NCBI GenBank assembly: GCA_905221605.1
Contig: CAJNDS010000146.1
Location: 124,001 to 188,000, forward strand
Length of the DNA stretch: 64,000 nucleotides
Direction of reading: 5' to 3'
Source: Symbiodinium natans
Lineage: Eukaryota; Sar; Dinophyceae; Suessiales; Symbiodiniaceae
Made by a program: the position numbers and the translations under genes. Position 1 is the stretch's first letter. Each line of letters begins with the position of its first letter. Below, piece by piece: positions 1 through 11,438 of this stretch. The notes under the pieces are model-generated. The model was not told where the DNA came from, searched no databases, and was given only the letters and a program-made list of their open reading frames with translations.

Positions 1-218
1 AGGCCCAAATATCCCCAAATAGCCCGAATTGTGGCGGGAACCTACGAAAAATACGCACAAAGTGGCGGGAACCTACGAAAAATACGCACAAAGCAGAAGA
101 GGGGAAGCCATGAAGAGGATGGCCCATGGAATCCCCCCAAAGATCCCACGTGGCGGCGGCCTCGAATTGCCGCACGTGGTTGTTCACTTGCAGAGAGGCG
201 CGCCTCGGGGAAGCCAAG

Positions 219-355
219 GGGTTTAGGGTTTAGGGTTTAGGGTTTAGGGTTTAGGGTGGGTTTAGGGTTTAGGGTTAGGGTTTATAGGGTTTAGGGTTTA
301 GGTTTTAGGGTTTGGGGTTTGGGGTTTGGGGTTTAGGGGTTTAGGGGTGTTGGGT
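219..355 (+). repeat. Interstitial telomere-like array, degenerate right half
   Basis: About ten TTTAGGG units passing into TTTGGGG and TTTAGGGG variants. The block to its left (1-218) has a repeated GGCGGGAACCTACGAAAAAT unit (two copies). Confidence 0.9.
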
Positions 356-463
356 TTTGAGGGCTTAAGTTCTCGTGATGAGGATTCTAAGCCAACCTTT
401 GCTTGGGGGGGGGGGGGGTTTAAGGTGCAGGTGGGCTTCCAGACAAAAACATCTAGCACCCCA

Positions 464-594
464 TACTTGGAGGTTCATGGTACGTAATAACCCAATTATA
501 ACTGTACATATACCCAAGTTATAACCATGTCAGGGCACTTGAAGGGCTTATATGTGGGTCAAAAGTAGTTCTAGGTACCATGAACCTGCAAGTA
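464..594. mobile_element. Palindromic MITE, family A
   Basis: TACTTGGAGGTTCATGGTAC at the left end and its inverse at the right, with the shared internal GGGCACTTGAAGGGCTTA. Confidence 0.62.
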
Positions 595-1422
595 CTGTCC
601 TGTTACACCACTGGGGGATGTGGGGGAGAACCCTAAACCACCCCAAATCCTAAACCCAATGCCCCAAACCCGCTACCGAAAACAATGTGTTAAAATCTTC
701 CGATGGGCAAACCAGGGGAACTTGTTGTTGGCAAGGCCCCAAAGTCCCGACATAGGAGGTACTGCAAGGCAACCCTAAACCCTAAACCCTAAACCCTAAA
801 CCCTAAACCCTAAACCCTAACCCCTAAACCGCGGCAACCAATGCAAAACCATGCTAGGTGCCTTCAGGTCTTGCGGGCTTGGGAATTCAGTGAGAGGTTA
901 GGGTGTAGGGCCTAAACCCTCAACCCTGAACCCTAAACCCTAACCCTAAACCCTTAACTCTCTAAACTCCCTAAACCCTAAAGCCTAAACCCTAAACCCT
1001 ATGGTTCAGGCCTGAAAGATTGAGGATGCCAGCCCTATGGTCCACGGTAGGGCCTGCAGTGTAGCTTGAGGAGGGCCGGGTCTTCACAACCGCCTTGCAT
1101 TCCCAATGTTGGGTGTAGGATTGAGGGTTCATGGAAAGCCTCGAAACCCTACACCCTACACCCTACACCCTAAACCCTAAACCCCTAAACCCTAAACCCA
1201 AAGCCGCGAAGTTCTCGCATCCGCCGAGCCCCTGGCTCGAAAAGCCACTGCCAAAACCTGGAGCAGGTCTAGCCCCAAACCCAAAGAACTAGGGCTTTAG
1301 GGTTTAAGGTTTAGCCCCCCCCCCCCGGCTTAGGGTTTAGGGTTTAGGGATTAGGGCTTTAGGGTTTCAGGCTTCGCCCCCCCCACCGCTTAGAGGTTGA
1401 TGGGTTTAGGGTCTAGGGCTTA

Positions 1423-1489
1423 GGGCACTTGAAGGGCTTACAAGTGGGTTATCAGTACAGTTCTCACTGAAGCACCACGGACCTCTAAG
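1423..1489. mobile_element. Family A half element, left part replaced by repeats
   Basis: Only the right half (GGGCACTTGAAGGGCTTAC onward) remains; the left side is TTTAGGG-like. Similar halves lie at 9395-9477, 20146-20224, 41451-41523 and 63371-63435. Confidence 0.48.
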
Positions 1490-2070
1490 AGTCCCCCCCC
1501 ACCTCCTCTAAGATTGGGTTATTGTTTAGGGCTTAGGGTTTAGGGTTTCAAAAAAGGATTCGGCAACGAGTAAGTTGGAGTAAAGGGGGGATGCAGAAAA
1601 GCAGAACCGCCGAAAGAAACTCGGCCGGGAATACTTGACTGTGTATGAAAGCCTTGGCCCTAAACCCTTGACTGTGCAGGCCGCCAGCAAGCCACGTCAG
1701 CCTCCAAACCCTAAACCCTAAACCCTAAACCCCCAACCCCAAACCCCAAACCCTAAACCCTAAACCCTAAACCCTAAACCCTAAACCCCAAAACGCGTGA
1801 ACCTTTCAGACCCTGCAAAGAGTGGGCTATACCCTACGAGGCCCAAACCCCTGCCGACTCTAGAGCCCCTCAAGCCCCTAAAGCCCCTAATGGGTTTAGG
1901 GTTTAGGGTTTAGGGTTTAGGGTTTTGGGTTGGGGGGTTTAGGGTTTAGGGTTTAGGGTTTAATAAGCCCTTGAAGCACCTAAGGCCCCTCAAGCCCCTG
2001 ATTTCTTTCAGCCGAGCTGCACGGTGACGCCCGCCAGGCCAATTACGCCGGCCTGATTTGTTGATGAAAC

Positions 2071-2197
2071 AAGCCCAGGAGTAACCTAGGAATAAAAAGG
2101 GTTTGGGGTTTAGGGTTTAGGGATTAGGGTTTATAAGGGTTTATAAAGGAACCCAAACCCGAAAAACAGAGGAATACGGGCCTACCCTGGGTCCTAG
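2071..2197. mobile_element. Family J element with a TTTAGGG array in its centre
   Basis: Left half GCCCAGGAGTAACCTAGG to AAAAAGGG, then about 35 bp of TTTAGGG-like repeats (2101-2136), then TTTATAAAGGAACCCAAACC to GGGTCCTAG. The intact copy at 3291 has about 18 bp at this place. Confidence 0.58.
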
Positions 2198-3290
2198 AAA
2201 GCTAAGGGCTGACATCGCGCGGTTTAGGCTTTAGGGTTTAGGGTTTAGGGATCAGGGTTTAGGGTTTAGGGTTTAGGGTTTAGGGCTTGGGGAGGTTTGG
2301 GGGAGGTTTGGGGGGATTTGGGGTTTGAGGTTTGTGGCCCTGTAGAGTAGAGACTAGAGCTTCTATTGCGATGGATTGATACGGCTGATAGGGTTACATA
2401 GGGGTCACGGCCCATGTACCTCAGTATTGTATACTTGGGCCCCCAGATTCCCTATATACTGTGGGAGGTGCTTGAAGGCCCAAGTATTCCCTGTTTAGGT
2501 GCATGGACCCTTAGGGTTAGGGCCCATGAACTGAACAAAAATGTATTCAGACTCAACCCGGGTTGAGTGTTTAGATCCCAGCACAGCCTCAGCCTGAGAC
2601 AGGGAAATTTTTGAGCTTCTCATCGTGGCGTTGTTAACTTAAAGGAGGGATTTAGCTGGTGTGGTTCGTGTATCTCGGGTATTTAGGCTGTTTCGGGTAT
2701 TTAGGGTATTTGAGGGAATTTAGAGTCTAGAGCGTTTGGTGTTTGGAGCTACACCAAACTTCTACCATCCTGCTTTTCAAATGCAGGGTCGTTTGGGTCC
2801 AGGCTTGTGGGGTTTCGGGCTTGCCGACAAGGGTTTAGGGTTTAGGGTCTAGGACTGTTAGTAAAGGCAAGTTACAGGGCTTAAGCTGTAGGGTTGCAGG
2901 GGGCAAACGCTAATCGGGGGCCTTCCAAAACTGACGAGGTACTTGTTTCGAGTTGCATATGAAGAACTATCCCTTTATCCCCCCAAGCCCTAAGCCCTAA
3001 CCCTCATAGCCCACCACCTCCCTTTGCAAAATTGCTTAAGGCTTCGTAACGCCGGAAACCCGTAAACCCCTAAGTACTAACTACATGCCAAAACATCCCA
3101 AAAGCCTAACAACAAACTCTACAGAACCGAAATCTTGTAAAGTCTGGCCAGGGCCCAGGCAATGATGCCACCAATCTGCAGCATGTCCTGAGGGAATGCT
3201 AGAATGCTTCACATGATTTAGGGTTTAGGTTTAGGGTTTAGGCGTCTGGGCCAGTGCCCTGCAAGCCCTACACGTCCCTAGTCTGCAAGT

Positions 3291-3402
3291 CTAGGTCCAG
3301 GAGTATCCGAGGAATAAAAGGGTGCCCTGTTTGGTTTCAAGGGTATTATAAGGGAACCCCAACCCGAAAACAAAGGAAATACGGGCCTACTCCGGGTCGT
3401 AG
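3291..3402. mobile_element. Family J element, intact
   Basis: About 112 bp beginning CTAGGTCCAGGAGTATCC and ending GGCCTACTCCGGGTCGTAG, so the ends are imperfect inverse repeats; inside are AAAAGGGTGCCC and TATAAGGGAACCCC. Other copies: 22561-22684, 26035-26151, 45179-45282, 54827-54935. Partial copies: 20047-20138, 33740-33823, 39358-39440, 51258-51315 and 5210-5249. Confidence 0.62.
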
Positions 3403-3680
3403 TAATGGAGCACCAGTGCTAAGAAGCGCCCCAAACCTTGAACTAAGCCCAACGCGTGCGCCCGAAATTTAGGGTTTAGGGTTTACAACTTCCCAACCCC
3501 CCTCTCCAAATCCTTCAAGCACCCTCATTGAAAATCCCGCGAACACTGGAAAACCCAAATCCCCTTGACCCTAAACCCTCCCCTCAACCCTAAACGACCC
3601 TAAGAGGTTAAGAGGCGAACGGGGGGGAGGGGGTGGGATTCTCTATACGGCCTCTTTAAACTTCTTCAACCGTAAATCTT

Positions 3681-3910
3681 AGGGTGGATACATATGGCCC
3701 ACATAGGGGTGCCCCTTTTTCGGGGTCCCAGGGATTCTAGTGTATTTGGGGTATAAAGGGGGTACCCCTATTTAGGGAAATGTCCATATGGGCCCTTGAA
3801 TGGGGGGGGGGCCCTTATATCCCCTTGTATACCCTACACAACCCAAGGGCCCATACTTCAGAACCCTTTAACGGGAGGCAAGGGAAATATTAAGGGACCA
3901 TGTAACTAAT
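3681..3910. mobile_element. Family B element with inner palindrome
   Basis: Outer inverse arms (GGATACATATGGCCC / AAGGGACCATGTAAC), inner GGGCCCTTGAATGGGG, and an extra inner palindrome around GGGGTGCCCCTTTTTCGGGG. Longer than other copies. Confidence 0.5.
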
Positions 3911-4025
3911 GTTAGACTAAACACCAAACAACAATGCAAACCCCAAGCCCTAAAACCATGAAGCCCTTAAACCCTCCCCTAAACCCTAAACCTTAAACCC
4001 TAAACCTTAAACCCTAAACCCTAAA

Positions 4026-4131
4026 GTTGGGATGTTTCCCCCCAATACTAACAGTCCTTCATCGGTAATATAATAGGGGTACTACAATTCCTATTCAAGG
4101 ACTGTTAGCGTTAGGGGGGAACATCCCAACT
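4026..4131. mobile_element. Palindromic MITE, family C, between two CCCTAAA arrays
   Basis: Arms AGTTGGGATGTTTCCCCCC and GGGGGGAACATCCCAACT with inner ACTAACAGTCCTT. It is flanked on both sides by repeats in the same orientation, so it may have inserted into an array. Confidence 0.62.
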
Positions 4132-4350
4132 CCTGAAAACCCTAACACCCCCTAAACCGTAAACCACCCTAAACCCTAAACCCTAAACCCTAAGCCCTAA
4201 GCCCTAAGCCCTAAACCCTAAACCCTAAACCCTAAACCCTATACCCTAAACCCTAAACCCTAAACCCAACAAAAACACAAAGCCAGTGAGGCTGAGGGTG
4301 GTACACCCTGGAGCGTCACTGGGCCGAAGGCGAAGAACAGAACCTTTCAT

Positions 4351-4482
4351 GCCCTAAGCCCTAAACCCTAAACAATGAACCCTAAACCCTAAACCCTAAA
4401 CCCTAAACCCTAAACCCTAAACCCTAAACCCTAAACCCTAAACCCTAAACCCTAAACCCTAAACCCTAAACCCTAAACCCTA
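4351..4482 (-). repeat. CCCTAAA array
   Basis: About 18 units, the last 14 perfect. It belongs to a cluster with 3962-4025 and 4136-4267, separated by a family-C element and unique sequence. Confidence 0.92.
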
Positions 4483-4490
4483 ATCATTCT

Positions 4491-4716
4491 CTTGTGTTTT
4501 TTGCCGGGTCCGGGAGTTCCAGGGTTCATTTGCTTGAGGGTTTGGGGTTTAGGGTCTTGATAGGGAATGGAGGAATTAAGAAGCTTGTGTCCCCCGATAT
4601 TCCGTTGTGCCTCTTACGCCGGGTCCAGGGGTTCCAGGGTTTATTTACGTACTGGTTCTGAGCAGGGAAGGAATTTGGGAAACTCATGGCCCCCCCCCCC
4701 CCCCCCCCGATATTTT
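4491..4716. repeat. Tandem duplication of about 112 bp, one unit altered by repeats
   Basis: Both units share GCCGGGTCC, GTTCCAGGGTT and CCCCGATATT. In unit 1 the middle has TTTGGGGTTTAGGG where unit 2 has GTACTGGTTCTGAG. Unit 2 ends in a run of about 20 C. Confidence 0.58.
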
Positions 4717-5248
4717 TTCAACAAAAAATAGGTAAGATTCAGCTTTGGGGGTGGGGGGCGGGGGGTGGAGAAGTTTTGCGGCCTGAGTGTCTTTAAGCTT
4801 GGGGAGTTTGGGGTTTAGGCATGCGGAAACGAGGAACTTACTTAGGGTCGTTGTTTTCTTCTTCCGTTGCTGCTAGCCTGTCGGCAAAAACATCTGGCAG
4901 TGCTGTGCCATCATGGCTTCCTTGAAGGTTCATGAGTGGTAATAAGTAGGGTGAGAAGCACGCTAGATGAGCTTCTAACCATTTATAACTGTACTCATCC
5001 TACTCATAGTCACAACACAAAAACACCCATGAACCCCCACTCAGGAAGTAGGATTAGGCTGGCAATCTGGGTCTCCAAAACTCCCTACGTAGTACTTCCC
5101 AGAACGGTACGTTCCCTACTGCCTGCCCTCAAAACCTGGATGATGAAGGTCTACCCTACAGCCATGGACATTTCAAAAACATCGGTCAGTCAGTCTTTGC
5201 ATTGCATGAAACTAAGGACGAACAGAACACGGGCCTACTCCGGGTCCT

Positions 5249-5320
5249 CCCTAAACCCTAAACCCTAAACCCTAAACCCTAAACCCTAAACCCTAAACCC
5301 TAAACCCTAAACCCTAAACC
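5249..5320 (-). repeat. CCCTAAA array abutting a family J remnant
   Basis: Ten perfect units start immediately after GGCCTACTCCGGGTCC, the 3' end of a family-J element. A TTTAGGG/TTGAGGG array follows at 5429-5504. Confidence 0.9.
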
Positions 5321-6589
5321 GGTAGCGTGAGCTGGGGGCTCTCATGACCTGACTCTGCCAAGTCGCAAAGAGAACAATGTAAACCATCGATGTTGGGCGC
5401 GTGATCGCGCCTCGAGTCGGTTCCGTGCTTAGGGTTTAGGGTTTAGGGTTTAGGGTTTAGGGTTGAGGGTTGAGGGTTTAGGGTTTAGGGCTTAGGGCTT
5501 AGGGCGTGTGTACAACACCTCTGGACTTCTTGAAGCTTGCCTAAGAATCGTGCATGGTTTTGCTGTATAACTAGCCCTGAGCGTCCATGTAGCTCATGAT
5601 TAAATGCTTGGTCTTCAAGTTGCTAAATAGGAGGTACTTTAATGCCCAAGTGTTCCCTATTTAGGTACATGGACTCTTAGGGTAGTATAGCATTGTAAAC
5701 TCGTCTAGGAAGGGGGCAGGAATGGTGTGGCGTCCAAGTCTAGGAAGAAAAGAGCACTCCCTTTTTGAATGAGGTGTTTCTGCAAGTGAGGTTCATAAGT
5801 TAAACCCTAAACCCTAAACCCTATACCCAAAACTCCGGTCCGCAAGAATCCTAAACCCTGAACAAACAACCCCTAAACCTTACTCAGAAAGGAGAAAGGG
5901 CACCACTGAAAGCCCTAGAGATTGGGACAGGTGGGGGCGCATGCAATCCGAAATTGTAAGCGCTAGCGCCTGATCTAGGGTTTATGGTCATGATCTGCGA
6001 GCCTCCTACTCCTAGGAGCCTTATGCTCCATAATTATGAGGGGTGCTGAGCCCCCAAGCACTAGTTACTCAGAGGTAAGGGTCCGGGTGTTGTCTCAGTG
6101 CCATCGTCGCTCCTTCATTCTCCAATCTAGGGAAACTGGCAGGCAGACGCAACCATACGCCCTTTGAGTTCGAAAAAGCCCCTAAACCCTAAACCCTAAA
6201 CCCGAATTAAACCCTAAACCCTAAACCCCAAACCCCGAGAATCACAACTTAGAGTAGAAGGTCTCGGCATCTCTACGTCGGCCCCATTTCCCAAGTGGCA
6301 CTGAGTTAAGCTTAACTTCGCGCTTTTTGGGGGGTCGGTGGGGCCAGTATAGGATTCCAACAGAACCTTGAACATCAACCTCGAACCATAAACCCTAAAT
6401 CACGAACATCAACGCTTGAATATTTAAAAGAGGGTCTTGGGGGGTTTTTATGGTAGAATTACAAAGGGACCCTCAGGGAATACTATTCGTAGCCATAGAC
6501 CCTAAACCCTAACCCAAAACCCTAAACCCTGAACCCTAAACCCCAAACCCTAAACCCTATAAACCCTAAGCCCCAAAATTAGGCTGAGC

Positions 6590-6690
6590 CCACGGCGGCA
6601 GCAGTGCTGCGTGAGTGGGAGTCCGCCGCCTCCTGCAGTGTGCGTCCACAGCAGGAGACGCCCCATGGTGGTCACGGCGATCCTGGTATA
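6590..6690 (-). CDS. Candidate exon, uncertain frame
   Basis: A GC-rich block lies between CCCTAAA repeats (6497-6573) and a degenerate TTTAGGG run (from about 6690). The minus strand has two open frames, one beginning MGRLLLWTHTAGG. No splice partner was identified. Confidence 0.22.
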
Positions 6691-6766
6691 GGGATTAGGG
6701 TTTAGGGCTTAGGATTTCCCTACGTGGTCCTGTGGAAGAGGATTTCCCTACTTAAACGATCAGGGG

Positions 6767-6987
6767 ACTTATTAACCATGTTTTATTGTGCTTATAGCTG
6801 TGCTTCTCACCACATTAGGGCAGTTAAGGGGCTTCTAAGTGGGTTATAAGTACAGCATTAACTGGTGAATAAGTACCACGAACCTCCACGCAAGGGTCCA
6901 TGTACCCATAAGGTGTATACTTTGGGCCCTAAGGCTACTTTTCGGAACCCCTTTAAGGCCCAAGTATATACTAAATAGGTTCAGGGG
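6767..6987. mobile_element. Family A element followed directly by a family L element
   Basis: Family A occupies 6767-6891 (right arm AAGTACCACGAACCTCCACG). Family L follows at 6893-6987, with inverse GGGTCCATGTACCC and GGGCCTTAA/TTAAGGCCC-type arms. Other family L copies lie at 2403-2514 and 5578-5683; a copy at 63078-63145 is cut by repeats. Confidence 0.52.
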
Positions 6988-7284
6988 TTGGGGCTTCCAG
7001 GCTAGATCTGTTTTGCCTCAGTGGGTACCCTCCCTTTTATCAAGGGACTAAGAGTAGTACTGCACATCCTGGCTTTTATCTGCCTCTGAAACCCAAAACC
7101 CTATAAGCCTCAGCGAGCCCCAGGCGACTACCCAAAAAACGCATTTCCATGCCGTCCGATAAACCACACAGGTGCTCAGGCTCACGGGGAAGGTGTACCC
7201 AAAATGCGGATCATGTTCAACTTCCCCCCCCCTTCATTTTGCACATTGCGTCGTCCGAAAGTCGTATCCATTCACCCTACGCTA

Positions 7285-8674
7285 CTAGTGGAGTCGTTGA
7301 GCCGTCAAGCCTAGGTTGAATGTATGCAGAACCTCCGGGAACAGGAGCTGCGCAGAATACATAAGAGCGGCGCAGAATTGGTGGAGCCCTGCATACTGTA
7401 CCAGAGCTGCGCAAAATCTCGGATCCGACAGTCCGAAGGCTGTGAAGATAGAGGGTTTAGGGTTTAGGGTTTAGGGTTTAAGGTTTAGGGTTTAGGGTTT
7501 AGGGTTTAGGGTTAGAACCCTTTGAAGAAGGTAAGGGAGCTGCTAAGTGCTCGTCGTCGAGGTCGTAAGAAGGGCGAGGCGTGGCAGACCACCAACGTCC
7601 GATAACCAAAGGGTGCGCGCAGCGGTCCAGGAACTCCCACGTTTGCTTCTTTGAACAAAGGGTTTAGGGTTTAGGGTTTAGGGTTTAGGCCTTGGAGTTT
7701 CGGAGACCATTCGAAGCCTTAGACCCGAAAAGTCTGCTGGATGATGCAGACGGCGAGGGTTTTTCGGGCTTCGGACTTCGGGAGACCCAACGATTCTAGG
7801 ATGTGCTGCAAAACGCACGATGCTCAAAAGGCCTTTCCTATCTGTGGTTCGGGTTAGGGGTTTAGGGTTTAGGGGTCTGGGGGATGTGGTTTGAGTTTCT
7901 TTCGGCGAAATCAGAACACATTAACCCTGGAAAAGGCGAGAACAGGGTACCTTTTGGGGATCTTGTCCTTGCCTGTTGCCCCCTAGAACATAAACCCTAA
8001 ACCCTAAACCCTAAACCCTCAACCTTAAACCCTAAACCCGAAACCCTAAACCCTAAACCCCCTAGAACATATCCCCCAACCTATAAACCTCAAACTTAAC
8101 ATCCCGAAAGCCTAGGTCTAAGTATCGACGCTATGGGTACCTGGATCCTTCGGCCAAGCGGACTTAGGGTTTTTAGGGTTTAGGATTTTGGGGTTTAGGG
8201 TTGTTAGGGTTTAGGGTTAATAGGTTTAGGGTTTGTAGGTTTAGGGTTTCTGGTTTAGGGGTCAGGGTCAGTGTGATTTCTTGGTGGAATAGGGCTTAGG
8301 GTTCGCATGGTTCAGGGTCTAGGGTCAAGGGCACTTGACTAACGACCCAAATGGGGTTTGACACATGTACCAGTGCGCAATATATGTCGAGTTCTCTACA
8401 TGATGTTCCTTTTTTTGGGTACCCTAAATTTGAAATACCAGAGACCACATTTTAGAGAAGCCCACATATAGGTACCCTAAAGCCTAAACCCTAAAGCCTA
8501 AACCCTTTTTGGGTCTAGGGGGTTCCGGGGGTAATTCAGGCAGGGGAGGGCAATAAATCTCGCAGGCTCGGGCTTCATTAGGGTTTAGCCTAAACCCTAA
8601 ACCTCGCCCTAGATGGTGCTGGCCTGGCGTCCACGTCGAAAACGCGGCTTCCGTAAGCGCAGCATTGGAACCAC
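7285..8674 (-). CDS. Unidentified gene, five 3' exons with matching splice phases
   Basis: Exons: 8674-8624, 7982-7951, 7837-7708, 7648-7519 and 7439-7285, ending in TAG at 7285-7287. The phases run 0/0, 0/2, 1/0, 0/1, 2/stop and join without conflict. The upstream part is basic (RLRKPRFRRGRQ, then GATGKDKIPK). The middle exons read KGLLSIVRFAAHPR and TWEFLDRCAHPLVIGRWW. The last exon is hydrophobic (FCAALVQYAGLHQFCAALM). Donors are GC after the first exon and GT afterwards. I do not recognise the family. The 5' end probably continues above 9 kb, where further exon-like blocks lie. A 14 bp direct repeat flanking a CCCTAAA array overlaps the acceptor of the second exon. The phase agreement makes a real gene likely; the product is unknown. 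Confidence 0.62.
7993..8057 (-). repeat. CCCTAAA array between a 14 bp direct duplication
   Basis: Nine units with some CCCTCAA and CCCGAAA variants. CCCCCTAGAACATA lies on both sides (7979-7992 and 8058-8071). Confidence 0.88.
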
Positions 8675-8687
8675 CTTGACCCCAACC

Positions 8688-8823
8688 TTACTTCCAAGCC
8701 CTTTTTGACTTAGTAAGTAGGCTTAGTAAGAAATTAAGGATCGTACGTTGGGTTATGGGGACTATTCTAGGGCTTCTAGGGGATACGAAGCCGACTTGCT
8801 AAGTCAAGAGAGCTTCCAAGTAA
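8688..8823. mobile_element. Palindromic MITE, family D
   Basis: Arms of about 37 bp (TTACTTCCAAGCCCTTTTTG... and its inverse) with shared GACTTAGTAAG and CTTCTAGGGGATACGAAG. Relatives at 22899-23019 and 41771-41866. Confidence 0.58.
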
Positions 8824-9295
8824 GCCAACGACCCACGTGCTGAAGTCATAGGGCCGTACTAGGGTGATAAAGGGGGCCTTGGGGTTGTTGTACTAGAACC
8901 AGAAAAGGACTATAAGATACAATAAGGGAATACTTTTTGGTACTTCTTCCGACCCCTATATTAAACTCACGTGGTTTCTCTTTAAAAGGTTTTGGGGCTT
9001 CAAGCTCAGGGATCGGGGTCACGGCCTCTTCTTCTCAGACCCCTGTAAGGTTTAAGGTTGGATCCGTAGAAGTGTGGGTTAGGCTTTAGGGTTTAGGATT
9101 TAGGGCTTAGGGTTAAGGGTTAAGGGTTAAGGGTTTAGGGAGCTCTTTCGACTTAAGAAGCCCCCCTGAGCACCTGAGTGATTGTAGGCGAATCGTGTCA
9201 ATGTTCGGCATGTATACGGTGGGGTGTAATTGCGTGTATCCCCAAATGAACCTATACACACTCACCTAAACCGTAAACCCTAAACCCCTCCTAAG

Positions 9296-9362
9296 GAGCC
9301 ACCCGACAGCAGTCATAAACAAACGCCACTTCATGTGGGCATTTCGCAAAGTAGCGGCGTAC
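9296..9362 (-). CDS. Candidate exon, unidentified
   Basis: The minus frame reads AATLRNAHMKWRLFMTAVGW then LLRRG. It lies just upstream (sense) of the five-exon gene and could belong to it. Boundaries are approximate. Confidence 0.33.
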
Positions 9363-9574
9363 CCCTTCCATACCCCAAACTACCCAAAGCCGCTGCTTGG
9401 AGGCTCATGGTACCCGTAACCCAACTATTCCAAGTAGCCTTCTCAACAGTTGTAGGGTCTACTCTAGGCTTCTCACCTAAACCCTACGCCCTAAACCCTA
9501 CACCCTGAACCCTAAACCCAGAAGCCCTAAGGGCCCTAAGGGTCTGAATCCGCTCCCAGGCGCAACTCGTAGAG

Positions 9575-9629
9575 ACCACAGGTGAAGATGGCCAGCAGAA
9601 TTCGCCGACACAGGGAGATGGTCCTCAGA
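9575..9629 (-). CDS. Candidate exon, hydrophobic
   Basis: After CTGAG the minus frame reads TISLCRRILLAIFTCGLYEL then RLGAD, a likely membrane segment. It may be a 5' exon of the gene at 8674-7285, but phases were not checked across the gap. Boundaries approximate. Confidence 0.35.
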
Positions 9630-10341
9630 TTTACAGGTTTAGGGTTTAGGGTCTAGGGCTAGGGTTTGGGGTTTAGGGTTTAGGGTTTAGGGCTTGGGGG
9701 TCTTTTGGGCTTGGGCGTGTAGCGTTTTGGGGTTCGGGAGGTTTTGGGGGGTGCAGGGCTTTGGGGTCTTCGGGCTTGCGGGTGATTCGAGCAGACCTGG
9801 AGAGCGCGCAGAAATAACCCACATCCTTAACTCTTCCCCGTAGGGTTTAGGGTTTAGGGATTAGGGTTTAGGGTTTAGGGTTGACTGACTTCGCTTCTGC
9901 CTCCTGATCGCAGCAAGTGCAGGGTTTAGGTCTCAGGTGCAGCCTACCAGCATGGTGGTCCTGAATAGTTGGGAGGGGGCGAGGGAGGTTATGTAGTACG
10001 GTGCTCAAAACGATACTGCCACAAGACGTATCATGTGCGTTCCAATATGCTCTGCGGGCGCACATGCGCCGCAAACGAAACCCGCAAACCCCTAAACCCT
10101 GGAATACCCTGAACCCTGAACCAGACTGCTGTCTCCTGATTAGCTTGGTCCCCCGGAATTGGAGAAACTAATCCGGAAGTTGTTCGGCGGTATCTATTTG
10201 GTTTGCATGGTCCAAAAAGTCGAGCGATGCGAAATTTCAAGCGAAGTAGCCTCTGAGTTCCTTCTGACAGCCTACTGAGTTCCTCTGGAAACCCTCAGGG
10301 TCCGTGGACCCTTAGCGAAAGCCTCGCCAGACTCCCTCCCC

Positions 10342-10403
10342 CCCTAAACCCTAAACCCTAAACCCTAAACCCTAAACCCTAAACCCTAAACCCTAAACCC
10401 TAA
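10342..10403 (-). repeat. CCCTAAA array
   Basis: Nearly nine perfect units. The next array (10531) has the opposite orientation 130 bp away. Confidence 0.9.
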
Positions 10404-10530
10404 GTTGCACTAATCAGCATCCACCATTAACACAAAAACAACCATTGTAAGACAGAAGAGCCCCGCAGGAAACGACAGACACCCTGAGAGCACCAAACCT
10501 CAGTATCCCCGAGCTCATCCTAAGAAGATG

Positions 10531-10821
10531 AGGGTTTAGGGTTTAGGGTTTAGGGTGTAGGGTTTAGGGTTTAGGGTTTAGGGTTTAGGGTTTAGGGTTT
10601 AGGGTGTAGGGTTTAGGGTGTAGGGTTTAGGGTTTAGGGTTTAGGGTTTAGGGTGTAGGGTTTAGGGTTTAGGGTTTAGGGTTTAGGGTTTAGGGTTTAG
10701 GGTTTAGGGTTTAGGGTTTAGGGTTTAGGGTTTATTTAGGGTTAGGGTTTAGGGTTTGGGGTTAGGGTTTAGGGTTGAGGGTTTAGGGTTGAGGGTTTAG
10801 GGTTTACTGTAGGGTTTAGGG
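10531..10821 (+). repeat. Long TTTAGGG array with TGTAGGG units
   Basis: About 290 bp. TGTAGGG units recur singly in the left half; the right half has TTGAGGG and gaps. Confidence 0.92.
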
Positions 10822-11175
10822 CTAGCTGACCCCCTACCGTAAGGTTGAGCGCGTTCTGCCCCAAGACCCTAGACCCTGAACCCTAACGAACATTGGCATG
10901 GCGTTCTTTTCTTTACATCTTCCCCTTGGGCTTGCCAATCAAACATACCGGCATGACCCCTCCAGGAGAGAGTTGCTGATGGGAGGACTTAGGGTTTCGG
11001 GTTGAAGCCACAACCCTAAACCCTAAACCTTAAATTTAGGGTTTCGGGTTGATACCTCGACCCTAAACCCTATTATAAACCCTAAACCCTAAACCCTAAA
11101 CCCTAAACCCTAAACCCTAAACCCTAAACCCTAAACCTTAAACCCTGAACCCTAACCCCTAAACCCTAAACCCGA

Positions 11176-11257
11176 ATTGGGTTATGGCATTGCGATGGAG
11201 GCGCTTCGTTAGCTTCACGCGGATGGGCTCCCCACCGCAGAGTTGCTCGCCTGGCTG
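11176..11257 (-). CDS. Candidate exon, unidentified
   Basis: Following GTGCAG, the minus frame reads QPGEQLCGGEPIRVKLTK then RLHRNAITQ with GC-rich third positions. Its acceptor region (11254-11278) is repeated exactly at 11412-11436 on the far side of a repeat insert. No partner exon was linked. Confidence 0.42.
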
Positions 11258-11438
11258 CTGCACTTTAGGGTTTAGGGTGGTCAGGGTTTAGAATTTAAAA
11301 TTCAGGGATTACATGGGATTACAGAATTTAGGGTTCAGGAATTAGGGTTAGGGCTTAGGGCTTAGGGCTTAGGGTTTAGGGTTTAGGGCTTAGGGCTTAG
11401 GGTCCCAGAGTGCTGCTGCACTTTAGGGTTTAGGGTCC

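Larger units (their letters stand above)
1..6500. other. Repeat field without identifiable genes
   Basis: Alternating heptamer arrays, family A, B, C, J and L elements and short unique pieces. I see no exon chain. A perfect 18 bp palindrome (ACTCAACCCGGGTTGAGT) lies near 2552. Confidence 0.5.
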
